A DNA stretch of 64,000 nucleotides from Nonlabens arenilitoris (GCF_002954765.1 NZ_MTPW01000001.1:1191501-1255500); one strand, 5' to 3'; positions 17,097-27,170 are shown, counted from the stretch's first letter. Numbers and translations are program-made. The notes: generated by a model not told the origin, from the sequence alone.

Positions 17097-18644
17097 TTAG
17101 AATTTCATCTTTACAAACTGCTTGGAATCCCATTCTCCAGTAGCTACGATTACCTCTCCTTTTTCATTTAAATAGGCTTTTTCAAAAGCCAAAGGATTAT
17201 CATAGGTCTTTTCAATTGCTTCATATTCCAAACCTTTAGCACCTAATTTAAAAATATATGCTTGAGATTTAATATTTTTTAATACAGCACCTATACCTTT
17301 TTTATCTCTTATCTTTTGACTTGCGCTATCTAAGTAATTAGCTGTGAAATTATTCTTATCAATCTCATTGAAATCTCCACTATTGAATAACACATATAAT
17401 TCATTATTTTTCTCAAATGAAAACACACCAGTGCTAAATCTCGATCCAGCACCTTTAATTTTTTGGATCACCTCATTTTTCATTTTTCTATCTAGGTAGT
17501 AAAAGTTAGATTTATTATTAGTTATTTCACCTATTAGAACATCGCCATGGCCTGCATAACTCAAATTATCATAAATCGCGTCATTCATAAAGTTACCTAG
17601 ATTAACATTTTCACCAACAAACCTAATTGCACCCGAATCATCAATAGTTACAGTTTTAATCAAATTGATATAAAACTCATCAGTACTTTTAGCTAATTCG
17701 TATTCATTTGTCTCAACGACCTTTTTTGAAGAAAAAGAAATCTTATCTACTTGAATAAAAGATTTATCAGAAACTCCTTCTTCAAAAGAAAACTCTTCAG
17801 TAACAGAAACAACATATAAATGATCTTTATCAGACACATAATTTGAACTAACAATGGCTCTTGAATCGCTTCCTAAATAAAGAGTTTCTGATGCCTTATC
17901 ACTATTAGGTGGAAAAAAATAGAATTTTATTTCCCTAGGAAGGTTTTTTTGGACACTTCTATTTTTACGGGATGCCTTACCTTCTTTTTTCTTTACCCAA
18001 TGTGGAAGAGTTTGCATTATTACAGTTCCATCATCTAAGATTCCAGGAGAAGATATATGAAAATAAAAATCTTCATATAGCATTTGAGGAAGTTCTCCAG
18101 TATGAGTTTTTGTTTCTAGAACATTTCCATCTTTATCACCAATAATAAAAGTTCTTTTGTCCTTTCCTGTCTTATTATATTTTCCCTGTCTATTTGTTTT
18201 TAGTAAAATGCTTTTATTTGGAGAGTAATCGGTCTTATACGGATTTACTTTTATTTTATAAGTTTTGAATTTAGGCATATCAAACTCATTTTTTGCAGTA
18301 TTAAAAGAAGCCGTTTCAAAACTTTCACCAGTATCCACAATTGCCACAAGATTACCATCATCAACTTTAATTGAACTAATTGCATTCTCTTTTCTGCTTG
18401 CTTTAATAGCGTCAGCTTTAATGACATTCATGTTCTCATCAAGCCTTGCCATAAATTGAACTCCACCTTCAAAGTTATTCATCAATACTATGGTATTCCC
18501 TTGATCATCTTCTGTGCCGTAAGCAATTTGATTGGTGGACTTTTTGACTTCCACAGGTTTACTCACAATAAGCTCTGGAGCAATTTGTGAAAAGGCCATT
18601 AATGAACATAAAGACATGGTTAAAATTGTAATTGTTTTTTTCAT
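17097..18644 (-). CDS. Secreted beta-propeller-like protein, unknown function
   Basis: 515 residues with a signal peptide (MKKTITILTMSLCSLMAFSQ). The mature part is beta-rich, with repeated strands of the type NTIVLMNNFEG, GNLVAIVDTGE, GAIRFVGENVN, NELYVLFNSGD and GEVIVATGEWD, spaced as in a propeller. No enzyme motif was seen. The outer-membrane-type gene at 18646 lies 1 nt upstream, so both are co-transcribed. Confidence 0.6.
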   Translation of the reverse strand: MKKTITILTMSLCSLMAFSQIAPELIVSKPVEVKKSTNQIAYGTEDDQGNTIVLMNNFEGGVQFMARLDENMNVIKADAIKASRKENAISSIKVDDGNLVAIVDTGESFETASFNTAKNEFDMPKFKTYKIKVNPYKTDYSPNKSILLKTNRQGKYNKTGKDKRTFIIGDKDGNVLETKTHTGELPQMLYEDFYFHISSPGILDDGTVIMQTLPHWVKKKEGKASRKNRSVQKNLPREIKFYFFPPNSDKASETLYLGSDSRAIVSSNYVSDKDHLYVVSVTEEFSFEEGVSDKSFIQVDKISFSSKKVVETNEYELAKSTDEFYINLIKTVTIDDSGAIRFVGENVNLGNFMNDAIYDNLSYAGHGDVLIGEITNNKSNFYYLDRKMKNEVIQKIKGAGSRFSTGVFSFEKNNELYVLFNSGDFNEIDKNNFTANYLDSASQKIRDKKGIGAVLKNIKSQAYIFKLGAKGLEYEAIEKTYDNPLAFEKAYLNEKGEVIVATGEWDSKQFVKMKF

Positions 18645-18645
18645 T

Positions 18646-19122
18646 TTAGAAAAATTTAAATGAGATGCCAGCTTCTATACTATCTAGGTTAGCGTCGTTA
18701 AAGAAAAGTTTGCGATAGCCTACAAACACGTTTGTACTATTAAATGAATATCCTATCGTAGGATTTGCAAATCCTGCTACTGTAAAGAAACCTTCGGGAC
18801 CATTATAACTTATTCCTCCATTTACTTGAGCGTAAACAAATTCTAAAAAATAATATTTATAAGATGCTCCAAAATCTGCAAGCGGCAACTCTGCTCCACC
18901 TGCATCTTCTGATTGAAGAACGATATAATTTAATCCTAGATAACCACCTAAGTAACTATCTTCTGAGAGTTCCCACATAGGATTTATAAAGATTCCAAAA
19001 TTGTATTGAGATACCTCATTATCTAATGGGTAGCCTATATGCAGTCCTATTGACGATTCATTTTCCTGCCCGACACAAAAACTACCTAAAAGCAATAAAA
19101 ATATAATTGTCAGTTTTTTCAC
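18646..19122 (-). CDS. Small outer-membrane beta-barrel-like protein
   Basis: 158 residues with a signal peptide (MKKLTIIFLLLLGSFCVG) and alternating aromatic beta strands (SIGLHIGYPL, YLGGYLGLNY, SFNSTNVFVGYRKLFF), ending in ISFKFF with the terminal Phe typical of outer-membrane barrels. Probably a small 8-strand barrel. First gene of a two-gene transcript with the 17097 gene. The 257-bp region upstream (19123-19379) is AT-rich and holds only the divergent thioesterase promoter. Confidence 0.6.
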   Translation of the reverse strand: MKKLTIIFLLLLGSFCVGQENESSIGLHIGYPLDNEVSQYNFGIFINPMWELSEDSYLGGYLGLNYIVLQSEDAGGAELPLADFGASYKYYFLEFVYAQVNGGISYNGPEGFFTVAGFANPTIGYSFNSTNVFVGYRKLFFNDANLDSIEAGISFKFF

Positions 19123-19356
19123 TTTAAAAATTTTGCAAAATTTAAGCCTAAAGTTTTAAAGTTTTAAAGAAAAAATTATTGAAATTTATTTAAAAAATAT
19201 GTAAAAAGCTTTTAATCAAATAGTTGTGACGAGTCTTATTTTTTATAATTTTAAAACGCTCTTGACAATCACTCAAACTGACTTACAAAAATTAGGTTTT
19301 TGATTATACTAAAAATAAATATGAAATTTTTAAATTATTTAGAATATGTACAACCT

Positions 19357-19364
19357 TACCTTTG
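19357..19364 (+). promoter_or_regulatory. -7 element (TACCTTTG) for the thioesterase gene
   Basis: TACCTTTG matches TAnnTTTG and lies 15 nt before the ATG at 19380. An in-frame TTG at 19362 is part of this element and is rejected as a start. Confidence 0.55.
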
Positions 19365-19379
19365 CAAAAAATTATTAAA

Positions 19380-19889
19380 ATGGAAGCCAAAACGCCTTCA
19401 CAATCTTTTACCACTGTTACAGATATGGTCTTGCCTAGTGAGACCAACCCATTGAATAATCTATTTGGTGGTGAGTTACTAGCACGTATGGACCGTGCAG
19501 CCAGTATTGCCGCTAGAAGACACTCTAGACGTATCGTTGTAACAGCATCTGTAAATCACGTCGCGTTTAATAGAATGGTACCATTAGGAAGTGTTGTAAC
19601 AATAGAGGCTAAGGTTTCAAGAGCTTTTACATCATCTATGGAAGTTCATATGAACGTATGGATAGAAGATCGTGAGAGTGGTGAAAAAACCCAAGCAAAC
19701 GAGGCTATATACACCTTTGTTGCTGTGGATGAAACAGGTCGTCCAGTACAAGTACCTGCTATTTTACCAGAAACCGAAGATGAGAGATCAAAATACGATG
19801 CAGCATTGCGTCGCAAGCAATTGAGTCTAGTTCTAGCAGGTAAAATGAAAGCAAAAGACGCTACAGAATTGAAAGCATTGTTTGAGTAG
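19380..19889 (+). CDS. Hotdog-fold acyl-CoA thioesterase (YciA/ACOT-like)
   Basis: 169 residues from ATG 19380 (MEAKTPSQSF). Family features are LPSETNPLNNLFGGELLARMD with the catalytic region of acyl-CoA thioesterases, ASIAARRHS, VNHVAFNRMVPLGSVV, and a C-terminal helical tail. It releases CoA from acyl-CoA in the cytoplasm; chain-length preference is unknown. Confidence 0.88.
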   Translation: MEAKTPSQSFTTVTDMVLPSETNPLNNLFGGELLARMDRAASIAARRHSRRIVVTASVNHVAFNRMVPLGSVVTIEAKVSRAFTSSMEVHMNVWIEDRESGEKTQANEAIYTFVAVDETGRPVQVPAILPETEDERSKYDAALRRKQLSLVLAGKMKAKDATELKALFE

Positions 19890-19901
19890 TAAATCAGATT
19901 A

Positions 19902-21107
19902 TTAAAACCTCAATAACCATCCTGCAGGATCAACTGTGTGGCTATCTTCCATAAGTACGAAACGCAGCTCTGTTACACCAGAATTGTCTGTAAAAACAGT
20001 TCCTATAATGTCTTGCGTTTTAATTTGATCACCTTTTTGTACGACAACACTTTTTAAGTTACCATAGACAGATGTGTAATTACCATGTCTTACATAAACT
20101 GATAAGATACCGTTTGCTGCCTTTTGCACTCTTACCACTTCACCAGTAAAAATTGCTTTTGCTGGTGAGTTAGATGGCGCTTGAAACCTTAATCCATTGG
20201 AAGCAATCTTAATTCCGGCTAGTACAGGATGTGGTTGATCACCATACTTTCTTGAGATGATAAATTCATCTACTGGATAGGGTAATTTTCCTTTATTGGA
20301 CTTAAAGTTATTAGCGAGTACTTTTGCCTCAGGTGATAAGTAAAACTTCCCTTTAACAGCACCTGTTTTACCCTTATTAGATGCAGCAATATCTGCCTCT
20401 ATAAGCTTTTGAATTTGTCTATCTATTATAGCTCGTTCCTTACTAGCTTCTCTTATTTCCTTAGAATATTTCTTCTCGTCTTGTTTTACAACAGCTAGTA
20501 AATTTTCTTGCTCTTGCTTATCTTTTTGTAATGCAATACGTTGTTGCTTATTTACCTTTAAGATCTCTTGTTTCTGCTTTTTCTCTTCTTGGAGATCTTT
20601 ATTGATTTGTTCTAATCGCATCGATTTAGCAGTGATTTCATCTGCCTGCTTTTTACGATAATCTGCATATGACTTTAAGTACTGTACTCTTTTGTAAGCC
20701 TGTAAAAAATCTTCAGATGATAGTAAGAACATTAATCTACTTTGCTCATTTTTTGACTTATATGCTTTGACAATCATGCGAGCATATTCATCTTTTTGAG
20801 TTTTTATTTCTTGTTTGAGCTTATTGTTCTCGTCTGTATTTTTCTTGATACTGCGCGTGATTAAATTAGCCTGTTTATTTGTGATGTTAATCAACTCTTG
20901 TGTACTTGCTATTTTTTTATCGATGGTCTCCACGAGCAATACCATTGTTTTACTTTCTTTTTTAACATTAGAAAGTAACCTTGAGAACTGATTGATTTCG
21001 GCCTGTATCCTTGCCTTTTTTGCCTCTAACTGTGCTTTTTCTGACTGCGCTTTCGCGAAAGCGAAACTCAAAAATAAAATCGTAAATAACAGACCTTTTT
21101 TTCCCAT
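19902..21107 (-). CDS. EnvC-like murein hydrolase activator (degenerate LytM domain)
   Basis: 401 residues: signal peptide (MGKKGLLFTILFLSFAFAKA|Q), a long coiled coil (about residues 20-240), and a C-terminal M23/LytM fold. The catalytic set is lost: the first His-Asp region reads GIKIASNG, the H-x-H region reads TELRFVL and the YAHL equivalent is YGNLKS. As in E. coli EnvC this predicts a non-enzymatic activator of amidases at the division site. The palindrome at 21048 encodes the signal-peptidase site itself. Last gene of the 26.2-19.9 kb operon; it overlaps the preceding gene by one base. Confidence 0.85.
   Translation of the reverse strand: MGKKGLLFTILFLSFAFAKAQSEKAQLEAKKARIQAEINQFSRLLSNVKKESKTMVLLVETIDKKIASTQELINITNKQANLITRSIKKNTDENNKLKQEIKTQKDEYARMIVKAYKSKNEQSRLMFLLSSEDFLQAYKRVQYLKSYADYRKKQADEITAKSMRLEQINKDLQEEKKQKQEILKVNKQQRIALQKDKQEQENLLAVVKQDEKKYSKEIREASKERAIIDRQIQKLIEADIAASNKGKTGAVKGKFYLSPEAKVLANNFKSNKGKLPYPVDEFIISRKYGDQPHPVLAGIKIASNGLRFQAPSNSPAKAIFTGEVVRVQKAANGILSVYVRHGNYTSVYGNLKSVVVQKGDQIKTQDIIGTVFTDNSGVTELRFVLMEDSHTVDPAGWLLRF
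21048..21063. repeat. Iterated palindrome, copy 6
   Basis: CGCTTTCGCGAAAGCG in the signal-peptide coding part of the EnvC-like gene, encoding the Ala-Phe-Ala-Lys-Ala cleavage region. Confidence 0.9.
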
Positions 21108-21862
21108 TACAGATTCATGGGTTTGCTGTTAGACGGAATTGAAAATGGAAATGATAGGTTCTGATTGAACTCTATATTTTTAAATTCTAATATGACCTGA
21201 GAAAGACGTTTACCACGTTTTGCATCGACTTTTACCTCTAGCGGAATAATGCGCTTGTCCACTACCTGATAGTCTGGATAAGTGATGACAAGAAAACTGT
21301 CATCTGCAGGTTTTCTTATAGATTGCTGGCTTAATTTAAAGTCTGATGGACGTAATTTAAACAGCTTTTCAATAAGCTGCCCTTGTTTAAACTGATACTG
21401 ATTATCAACGATAGAGAAATCATGAGGCTGTAATGATTCAACTGCCTGGCCTAATAATAAATCTTCTAATTGTTGATATTCTAGTGGCTCACCTAAGAAG
21501 TCACTTATTAGCGAAAAGTCACCATCAAAAGAACGCTTATTTAATTTTTCATAAAACTGTACGCGATCTGGTGTGATATAAATTTTGGCTGCTGTAAAGC
21601 CTAGAAATTTTGCACTCATCCAGATTTGTTTTCCTTTTTCAATACGTAAATCTACAGTCACATTACGCGATTGCTTCTCATCTTTATAACTTACAGAAAG
21701 TCTAGACTGCATGGTCTTAAAGTCTGTACGAGCTGCGGTATGAGCTTTTACAACACTTCCCTTTTTTGCGGTGGCGCTAGCATTATTTGCAGCTTTTTGA
21801 ACACTACCACAGCTAGCCACAACTAGGGCAAGAAAGATGTATATAATTCGGTATACTTTCAT
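21107..21862 (-). CDS. DUF4292-like outer-envelope lipoprotein
   Basis: 251 residues with lipobox VVASC (Cys19). The body resembles the DUF4292 family, with an LolB/LolA-like half-barrel character: MQSRLSVSYKDEKQSRNVTVDLRIEKG, IWMSAKFLGFTAAKIYITPDRVQFYEK and LLLGQAVESL. It sits between a TPR protein and the EnvC-like gene with 0-1 nt spacing, the usual flavobacterial order from memory. A role in lipid or lipoprotein handling is plausible but unproven. Confidence 0.8.
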   Translation of the reverse strand: MKVYRIIYIFLALVVASCGSVQKAANNASATAKKGSVVKAHTAARTDFKTMQSRLSVSYKDEKQSRNVTVDLRIEKGKQIWMSAKFLGFTAAKIYITPDRVQFYEKLNKRSFDGDFSLISDFLGEPLEYQQLEDLLLGQAVESLQPHDFSIVDNQYQFKQGQLIEKLFKLRPSDFKLSQQSIRKPADDSFLVITYPDYQVVDKRIIPLEVKVDAKRGKRLSQVILEFKNIEFNQNLSFPFSIPSNSKPMNL

Positions 21863-23242
21863 TTATAATTTTTTAGAAAGTTCTTGAGCCTTGGTTCTCA
21901 TTATAGAGGCACGAGTTGTGTCTCCTTTTTTATCATATGAAATTGCAAGTTGCTGGTACATATCTTGCTCTAATTTTACTTCATCGAGTAAATAGCTTTG
22001 TCCCAATTCTATAATTTCGATGGCCTTATCTGGAGCATTTAAACTATTATGAGCGACACCATTTAATAAATAAAACAATGGTTGAGCAGGAAATTTATCA
22101 ATAGCTGAATTTGTTATAAGTATTGTTTTATTATAATCTTTTATATCAATGCTTAATAGGGCTATACTTTTAATAATATCGATGTTATTATTATCTAATT
22201 CTAGTCCTTTTTCATAGAACGCAACGGCTTGTGTAGGGTCTTTTTTCTTAAGGTAAAAATCACCCATAGCACGATAAGCGTTAGGATCTTCAACATCATC
22301 AGACAGCCAGTCTATTGCTTCTGCAACGGCGTTCTCTAGTTCTATGCGCCCATCTGACATACTTATGAAGTCTTGTAAGACCTTCATTTTAGTTTCTCGA
22401 TCAATTTTATCTGAGGTTAGTATTTTTTCTAGACTTGCAACACCGTCTTCGATACGGTCGTTTTCAATAAAGATTTTGTACAACGCAAGATGTGCGGCAT
22501 CACTATTAGGAACATTACGTTCAAAATCTTGTGCGACCTCAAAAACGGCTTCTTTATCACCATTGCGACCATGCATGTAAATCAAATTGATATATGCCTG
22601 TTCGTTATTAGGATTTCTTGCAATTTCTGCCTCTAATGACTCTATATTGTTTTCATTGCGTACCTCTTGTTGCTGTCTATTAACTAGACTGCGACGCAGG
22701 GCATTCCTGCGAGGATCTCCATTACCTTGCCTAGCATCTATGTCGTCAAGAGATTTTAAAGCCTTATCATACTGACCAGTGCGGTAATACAGTGTCGGTA
22801 AAAACTCTTCATAATTATTATTAATTTTTACAAGTTGTTCCATGACCAGAACGGCCTTATGGTAATCTTTTTGTTCATCATAGATATCAAAAAGCATATC
22901 TAGCATCCACTCATTATTACCAGATAGTTCTATCGCTTTTTTAATGGACTGTTCTGCCTTATTAAAATCCTTATTTGCAAAATGATTTTTTGCTAGTTCA
23001 AATTGTACCGCTCCAGAAGTAGGTTCATTTTTTGCACAGTTTTGTAGCAATACTATGGCTCGATCATGATTCCCTTTGGCTTTCTCAGCAAGAGCATTGA
23101 AAAAAGTGTCCTTAAAACTATTAGAAACGTCACCTAAATCGTCTTGATTCACTTCTACTGCTTCTACTTCTTCTTGTGCATATGTAGTTGTGCTCCATGA
23201 AAGAGCAGTAGCCATCAAAATAATTATTAAGTGTTTTTTCAT
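21863..23242 (-). CDS. Secreted TPR-repeat protein
   Basis: 459 residues with a signal peptide (MKKHLIIILMATALSWSTTTYAQ) and at least eight TPR units across residues 45-450, for example AVQFELAKNHFANKDFNKAE, AYRAMGDFYLKKKDPTQAV and PLFYLLNGVAHNSLNAPDKA. Probably a periplasmic scaffold in the same envelope operon as the DUF4292-like and EnvC-like proteins. Confidence 0.85.
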   Translation of the reverse strand: MKKHLIIILMATALSWSTTTYAQEEVEAVEVNQDDLGDVSNSFKDTFFNALAEKAKGNHDRAIVLLQNCAKNEPTSGAVQFELAKNHFANKDFNKAEQSIKKAIELSGNNEWMLDMLFDIYDEQKDYHKAVLVMEQLVKINNNYEEFLPTLYYRTGQYDKALKSLDDIDARQGNGDPRRNALRRSLVNRQQQEVRNENNIESLEAEIARNPNNEQAYINLIYMHGRNGDKEAVFEVAQDFERNVPNSDAAHLALYKIFIENDRIEDGVASLEKILTSDKIDRETKMKVLQDFISMSDGRIELENAVAEAIDWLSDDVEDPNAYRAMGDFYLKKKDPTQAVAFYEKGLELDNNNIDIIKSIALLSIDIKDYNKTILITNSAIDKFPAQPLFYLLNGVAHNSLNAPDKAIEIIELGQSYLLDEVKLEQDMYQQLAISYDKKGDTTRASIMRTKAQELSKKL

Positions 23243-23262
23243 TATGTTTTTAAGTTCAATAA

Positions 23263-24279
23263 TTATTCCATTACTGTATAATCACCGATGCTCACTTTTT
23301 CATAGTTTGCATCATATTTCACATGATTTCCTATCATAGCTTCATCTAAAGTAGCATTCTTAATTACAGAATGACATTGTATTAATGAATTTTTAATAGT
23401 TGAATTTTCTATAACAGTTCCTGCTCCTATAGAAACGTGTGGTCCTACTGTAGAGTTTTTAATAACTACTGATGGGTCTATAACGCAAGGTTCTATAATT
23501 TTAGCATTTTCTAGGGTAGGATTTGTGTTGATTTCATCACTTTCATCCTTTTTCATAAACTCGATGATGCGTGTGTTAGTTTCTACTGTAACCACTTTAT
23601 TACCACAGTCCATCCACTCATCTACGGTTCCTGTTTTAAAAACTTTCCCATTTTGCATCATGCGTTTGATACCATCATTAATTTGGTATTCTCCACCATT
23701 GATGATATTATTTTCTAATACAAATTGTAACTCATTTTTAAGGTCTGCAACTTCTTTGAAGTAATAGATTCCTATTACAGCTTGATCAGACACAAAAGTT
23801 TCTGGCTTTTCGACGAGCTCAACAATTTCTTCTTTATCGTTAAGTTTTACCACACCATAAGCTTCTGGTTGATCAACTTGCTTTGTCCATATAACAGCGT
23901 CTGCTGCAGGATCTAGTTTAAAGTCTGCTCTTATCAACGTGTCTGCATAAGCAACTACTGCAGGTCCTGAAAGTGAGTCTGCTGCACTCATAATAGCGTG
24001 TCCTGTCCCTAATGGTTCACCTTGGCGGTATATACTAGCTTTTGCTCCTAGACTGGTAGCTAACTCTTCTAAACTGCTTACTACATCATCGCCAAAAAAT
24101 GCCGGATCGCCCAATATAAAAGCCACCTCAGTAACTGGCTCTTCTAATATGCGAGCAATATCTGTCACTAGTCTGTGAACGATAGGTTTATTTGCAATAG
24201 GAATTAACGGCTTAGGAACTGTTAATGTATGTGGTCTTAATCTAGAACCACGTCCAGCCATAGGTACGATTATTTTCAT
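23263..24279 (-). CDS. Sugar nucleotidyltransferase with left-handed beta-helix tail
   Basis: 338 residues. The N-terminal nucleotidyltransferase carries the signature MAGRGSRLRPHTLTVPKPLIPIANKP and AYADTLIRADF (metal-binding Asp). The C-terminal ~80 residues have hexapeptide repeats (VIKNSTVGPHVSIGAGTVIE, NSLIQCHSVIKNATL). It resembles glucose-1-phosphate thymidylyl- or GlmU-type uridylyltransferases; the sugar cannot be told from sequence alone. Placement after the flippase and dut suggests surface-polysaccharide precursor synthesis. Confidence 0.85.
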   Translation of the reverse strand: MKIIVPMAGRGSRLRPHTLTVPKPLIPIANKPIVHRLVTDIARILEEPVTEVAFILGDPAFFGDDVVSSLEELATSLGAKASIYRQGEPLGTGHAIMSAADSLSGPAVVAYADTLIRADFKLDPAADAVIWTKQVDQPEAYGVVKLNDKEEIVELVEKPETFVSDQAVIGIYYFKEVADLKNELQFVLENNIINGGEYQINDGIKRMMQNGKVFKTGTVDEWMDCGNKVVTVETNTRIIEFMKKDESDEINTNPTLENAKIIEPCVIDPSVVIKNSTVGPHVSIGAGTVIENSTIKNSLIQCHSVIKNATLDEAMIGNHVKYDANYEKVSIGDYTVME

Positions 24280-24329
24280 AGTATGTGATACGTTATTAGA
24301 CTGCTTATGCAGTTAATGATATGTTTGAT

Positions 24330-24764
24330 TTATTTTACTCCAGTACTTCCAAAACCGCCTGCGCCGCGATCTGTACTGCTTAATTCTTCTACTTTTTGCC
24401 ATTGTGCACGCTCATGCTTTGCAATGACAAGTTGTGCAATACGCTCACCATTTTCAATAGTAAACGTTTCATTTGATAAATTTACAAGAATCACGCCTAT
24501 TTCACCACGATAATCTGCATCGACTGTTCCTGGTGCGTTTAAAACTGTAATTCCTTTTTTTGCAGCGAGACCACTTCTAGGTCTTACTTGCGCTTCATAA
24601 CCTATAGGTAGTTCTATAAATAGACCTGTTTTAATAATGGCACGTTCCATAGGTTCCAGAATCACTGGTGTTTCTAGATTTGCTCTTAAATCCATTCCTG
24701 CACTAGCCTCAGTCTCATAATGAGGTAATGCATGTGCCGATTTATTGATGATTTTTATGGTCAT
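24330..24764 (-). CDS. dut: Deoxyuridine 5'-triphosphate nucleotidohydrolase
   Basis: Trimeric dUTPase that hydrolyses dUTP to dUMP, keeping uracil out of DNA and feeding dTMP synthesis. 144 residues with all five motifs: [44 protein letters not shown] and the C-terminal [11 protein letters not shown]. The ATG overlaps the stop of the flippase gene by one base. Confidence 0.96.
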   Translation of the reverse strand: MTIKIINKSAHALPHYETEASAGMDLRANLETPVILEPMERAIIKTGLFIELPIGYEAQVRPRSGLAAKKGITVLNAPGTVDADYRGEIGVILVNLSNETFTIENGERIAQLVIAKHERAQWQKVEELSSTDRGAGGFGSTGVK

Positions 24765-26218
24765 TATTTTTTAATCAAATTTTTAATAAATGTTTTCTCT
24801 CGTATCCAGATTAATCCGGCTAGAACAGCCGTCATAAGTATTCCCACAAGATAAAGACTCCAACTGCCTATACCCAACTCTTCTCTGAAAAAATAAAAGA
24901 ATATCACGGAAAAACTAATCGAAACGATTAAATACAATAAGATATTTTTAAGGTCATATGGTATTGCAAAATGCTTTCTACTGAGTACATAAGAAGTTAC
25001 CATCATTAACCCATAAGCTGCACATGTGGTTATAGCGCTGGCTATATATCCTATTTGAGGAATTAATAAAACGTTCAATCCTATAGTTAACGCAGCTCCG
25101 AGAACTGAAATGTAAGCTCCATATTTAGTCTTATCAGTCACTTTATACCAAACAGATATGGATTGATATATCCCAAAAAATAAATAAGCAATCAATACCA
25201 GCGGGACGATGTCCATAGCATCATAATATTTTTCATTGATTAATAATGCTTTAATCAGATCTACTAATACTATATAAGCAAGCAATGCTATCGAGCCTAA
25301 GATTACAAACATCTTTGTAATTTGAGCATAGAGCTGTGGTGCTTTTTCATTTTTTGCCTCACTAAAAAAGAAAGGTTCGACTCCTAATTTAAAGGCTGTT
25401 GAAAATAAAGTCATCCCTACAGCAAGTCTATAACATGCCGTATAGATTCCTACTTGATCAGTAGCATTATCAATCAACAACCATTCTAATAATATTTTAT
25501 CAAAGGTTTCATTAATAGCAAATGCTAATCCAGCTATTAAAATAGGAAAGCCATAGCGCAGCATTCTTTTCCATAACAAGACATCAAATTTCCACTTACT
25601 GAAGTACGGTTTACAAATCACCAAAAACGTGAGTGCACTTGCCCCAAAAAATGCAATGAAATACAATTCAATCTTATCACTAGGTAACCAATCTCGTAAA
25701 CCTGGAATATCTTGCAGCCATATCAAGAAAAGCGCACTGCAACCTACCGAAATGATTACGTTAATCATTTTAATTACTGCATACTTTACCGCTTTGCCTT
25801 GTGCTCTCATATATGCAAATGGCACTACTGCTAGAGTATCAAAAGCCAGTACACCTATCACCCATCTCCAGTAATTTGCAGATTTATCAGTCCATGAAGC
25901 GATATGGTCTAAACTTAAGTAAGAAACGATCACAAATAATAACGTAGTACCTAACAAAGTTCCTATAGCCGTTCCTAGAACCTTAGATTTATCATCAGTC
26001 TCTGTAAAATATCTAAAAAACGCCGTCTCTGTACCATAAGTTAACAAGACATTAAAGATGATGATCCAAGAAAATATGATGGATACTTCCCCAAAATCTT
26101 CTGGATTAGGTAAATAATTAGTTAATAATGGCGTCAGTAATACGGTTAATAATCGAGGTAGTACGGTCGCTAGACCATAGACAAATGTGTGCTTAAAAAG
26201 ACGATTAATTGCGCTCAA
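24764..26218 (-). CDS. Oligosaccharide flippase (Wzx/MOP superfamily)
   Basis: Multi-pass membrane protein of about 485 residues with 12-14 hydrophobic segments; it starts (M)[34 protein letters not shown], characteristic of polysaccharide exporters. It moves lipid-linked sugars across the inner membrane. The frame stays open to a TTG at 26245, but that codon is part of a TACCTTTG promoter element, so the TTG at 26218 is preferred. First gene of a six-gene envelope operon that includes dut. Confidence 0.88.
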   Translation of the reverse strand: MSAINRLFKHTFVYGLATVLPRLLTVLLTPLLTNYLPNPEDFGEVSIIFSWIIIFNVLLTYGTETAFFRYFTETDDKSKVLGTAIGTLLGTTLLFVIVSYLSLDHIASWTDKSANYWRWVIGVLAFDTLAVVPFAYMRAQGKAVKYAVIKMINVIISVGCSALFLIWLQDIPGLRDWLPSDKIELYFIAFFGASALTFLVICKPYFSKWKFDVLLWKRMLRYGFPILIAGLAFAINETFDKILLEWLLIDNATDQVGIYTACYRLAVGMTLFSTAFKLGVEPFFFSEAKNEKAPQLYAQITKMFVILGSIALLAYIVLVDLIKALLINEKYYDAMDIVPLVLIAYLFFGIYQSISVWYKVTDKTKYGAYISVLGAALTIGLNVLLIPQIGYIASAITTCAAYGLMMVTSYVLSRKHFAIPYDLKNILLYLIVSISFSVIFFYFFREELGIGSWSLYLVGILMTAVLAGLIWIREKTFIKNLIKK

Positions 26219-26242
26219 AAAAACCTTGTAATTATTACCGCT

Positions 26243-26273
26243 CAAAGGTAGTTATAATCACAAGGTTCTACAA
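26243..26273 (-). promoter_or_regulatory. Promoter of the flippase-dut envelope operon
   Basis: On the minus strand, TTG (26273-26271), 20 nt spacer, TACCTTTG (26250-26243). Both elements and spacing fit the Bacteroidota consensus. It lies 24 nt before the TTG start at 26218. Confidence 0.6.
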
Positions 26274-26278
26274 TGCAA

Positions 26279-26294
26279 CGCTTTCGCGAAAGCG
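26279..26294. repeat. Iterated palindrome, copy 7 (intergenic)
   Basis: CGCTTTCGCGAAAGCG between the flippase promoter and the 3' end of the vWA gene. Confidence 0.9.
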
Positions 26295-26323
26295 TATTTA
26301 AATTAATTACTTATTCCTATAAT

Positions 26324-27151
26324 TTATTCATGAACATGACACGCCATATCGTGACTATGGTGATGATTGCAAACGGTTACATGATGTGTAGTGCATTGCA
26401 CCTGACTGTAGTCTGTATAACCACCTGGCCATGTAATACTGCCGCCAGTGGTACGGGCAAGCGTGATGTAATCTGGTGATACATGATCACAAAGAATTAC
26501 ATGAACAGGTCGCTTAATTTGATATACTAGAGAAATATCTCTGATACGTGTAGCATCTGCTATAAGGACAAAGTCATTACCAGACTGATCATGTGCTTGT
26601 GCTGCTATAATGGCCTCAACATCATTTTCTGGTCCATCGCCGCCGCCGCCATTATCTACTGCTGTTGCTACTGTCTGTAAAAAATTGTCAATTTCTAAAT
26701 GGTCAGGGAAATAAATACCACCTGTACTACCTATGTTTTTAGGTCCAGATTGTCTTATTCTATCATCTCCATCATTAAAAAGCACCATGCTATTCATCAA
26801 TTGCTTGTCTTTATTGACATGATGCCATCGCACTACCTGACCTACATAACTGTACATGCTACCTGTCCAGTCTACGACTACATTCATGTTTTGCCATTCT
26901 GGATGAGCATTAAAGGCGTCAAATACGACTGTATTTGTAGAAGTATTCTGTCCGCCTATATGATGTGCCGTGGTCGTTGCAGCGCTGCGCACATAGTGTG
27001 TTTTACCTGCTTTATCTTTTACTTCTATCATCTCGTCACTGGTCTCTGCGTTCATGTAGTTTCTGATTTCTCTAGCAATTTCTGCTCCTTGAGCATTTGC
27101 AAGGCCAGAAAATGTCAAAGCGATAATTGTTATTCTCAATAGATTTTTCAT
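26324..27151 (-). CDS. Secreted von Willebrand factor A-like protein with His/Cys-rich tail
   Basis: 275 residues with a signal peptide (MKNLLRITIIALTFSGLANAQ). The middle looks like a vWA domain: VVVDWTGSMYSY (MIDAS D-x-T-x-S-like), SMVLFNDGDD, and GGGGDGPENDVEAI with the MIDAS Asp. The last ~25 residues (from TTHHVTVCNHHH to the end) contain eight His and three Cys, suggesting metal binding. It stands alone with its own promoter-like element. The role is unknown; metal-dependent adhesion or metal sensing are guesses. Confidence 0.65.
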   Translation of the reverse strand: MKNLLRITIIALTFSGLANAQGAEIAREIRNYMNAETSDEMIEVKDKAGKTHYVRSAATTTAHHIGGQNTSTNTVVFDAFNAHPEWQNMNVVVDWTGSMYSYVGQVVRWHHVNKDKQLMNSMVLFNDGDDRIRQSGPKNIGSTGGIYFPDHLEIDNFLQTVATAVDNGGGGDGPENDVEAIIAAQAHDQSGNDFVLIADATRIRDISLVYQIKRPVHVILCDHVSPDYITLARTTGGSITWPGGYTDYSQVQCTTHHVTVCNHHHSHDMACHVHE

Positions 27152-27170
27152 AGTTGTAAATTTTATGAGT

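Noticed and set aside
19902..21107. EnvC-like protein as an active peptidase
   Set aside because: The first His-Asp pair and the HxH are both replaced, so activity is not expected.
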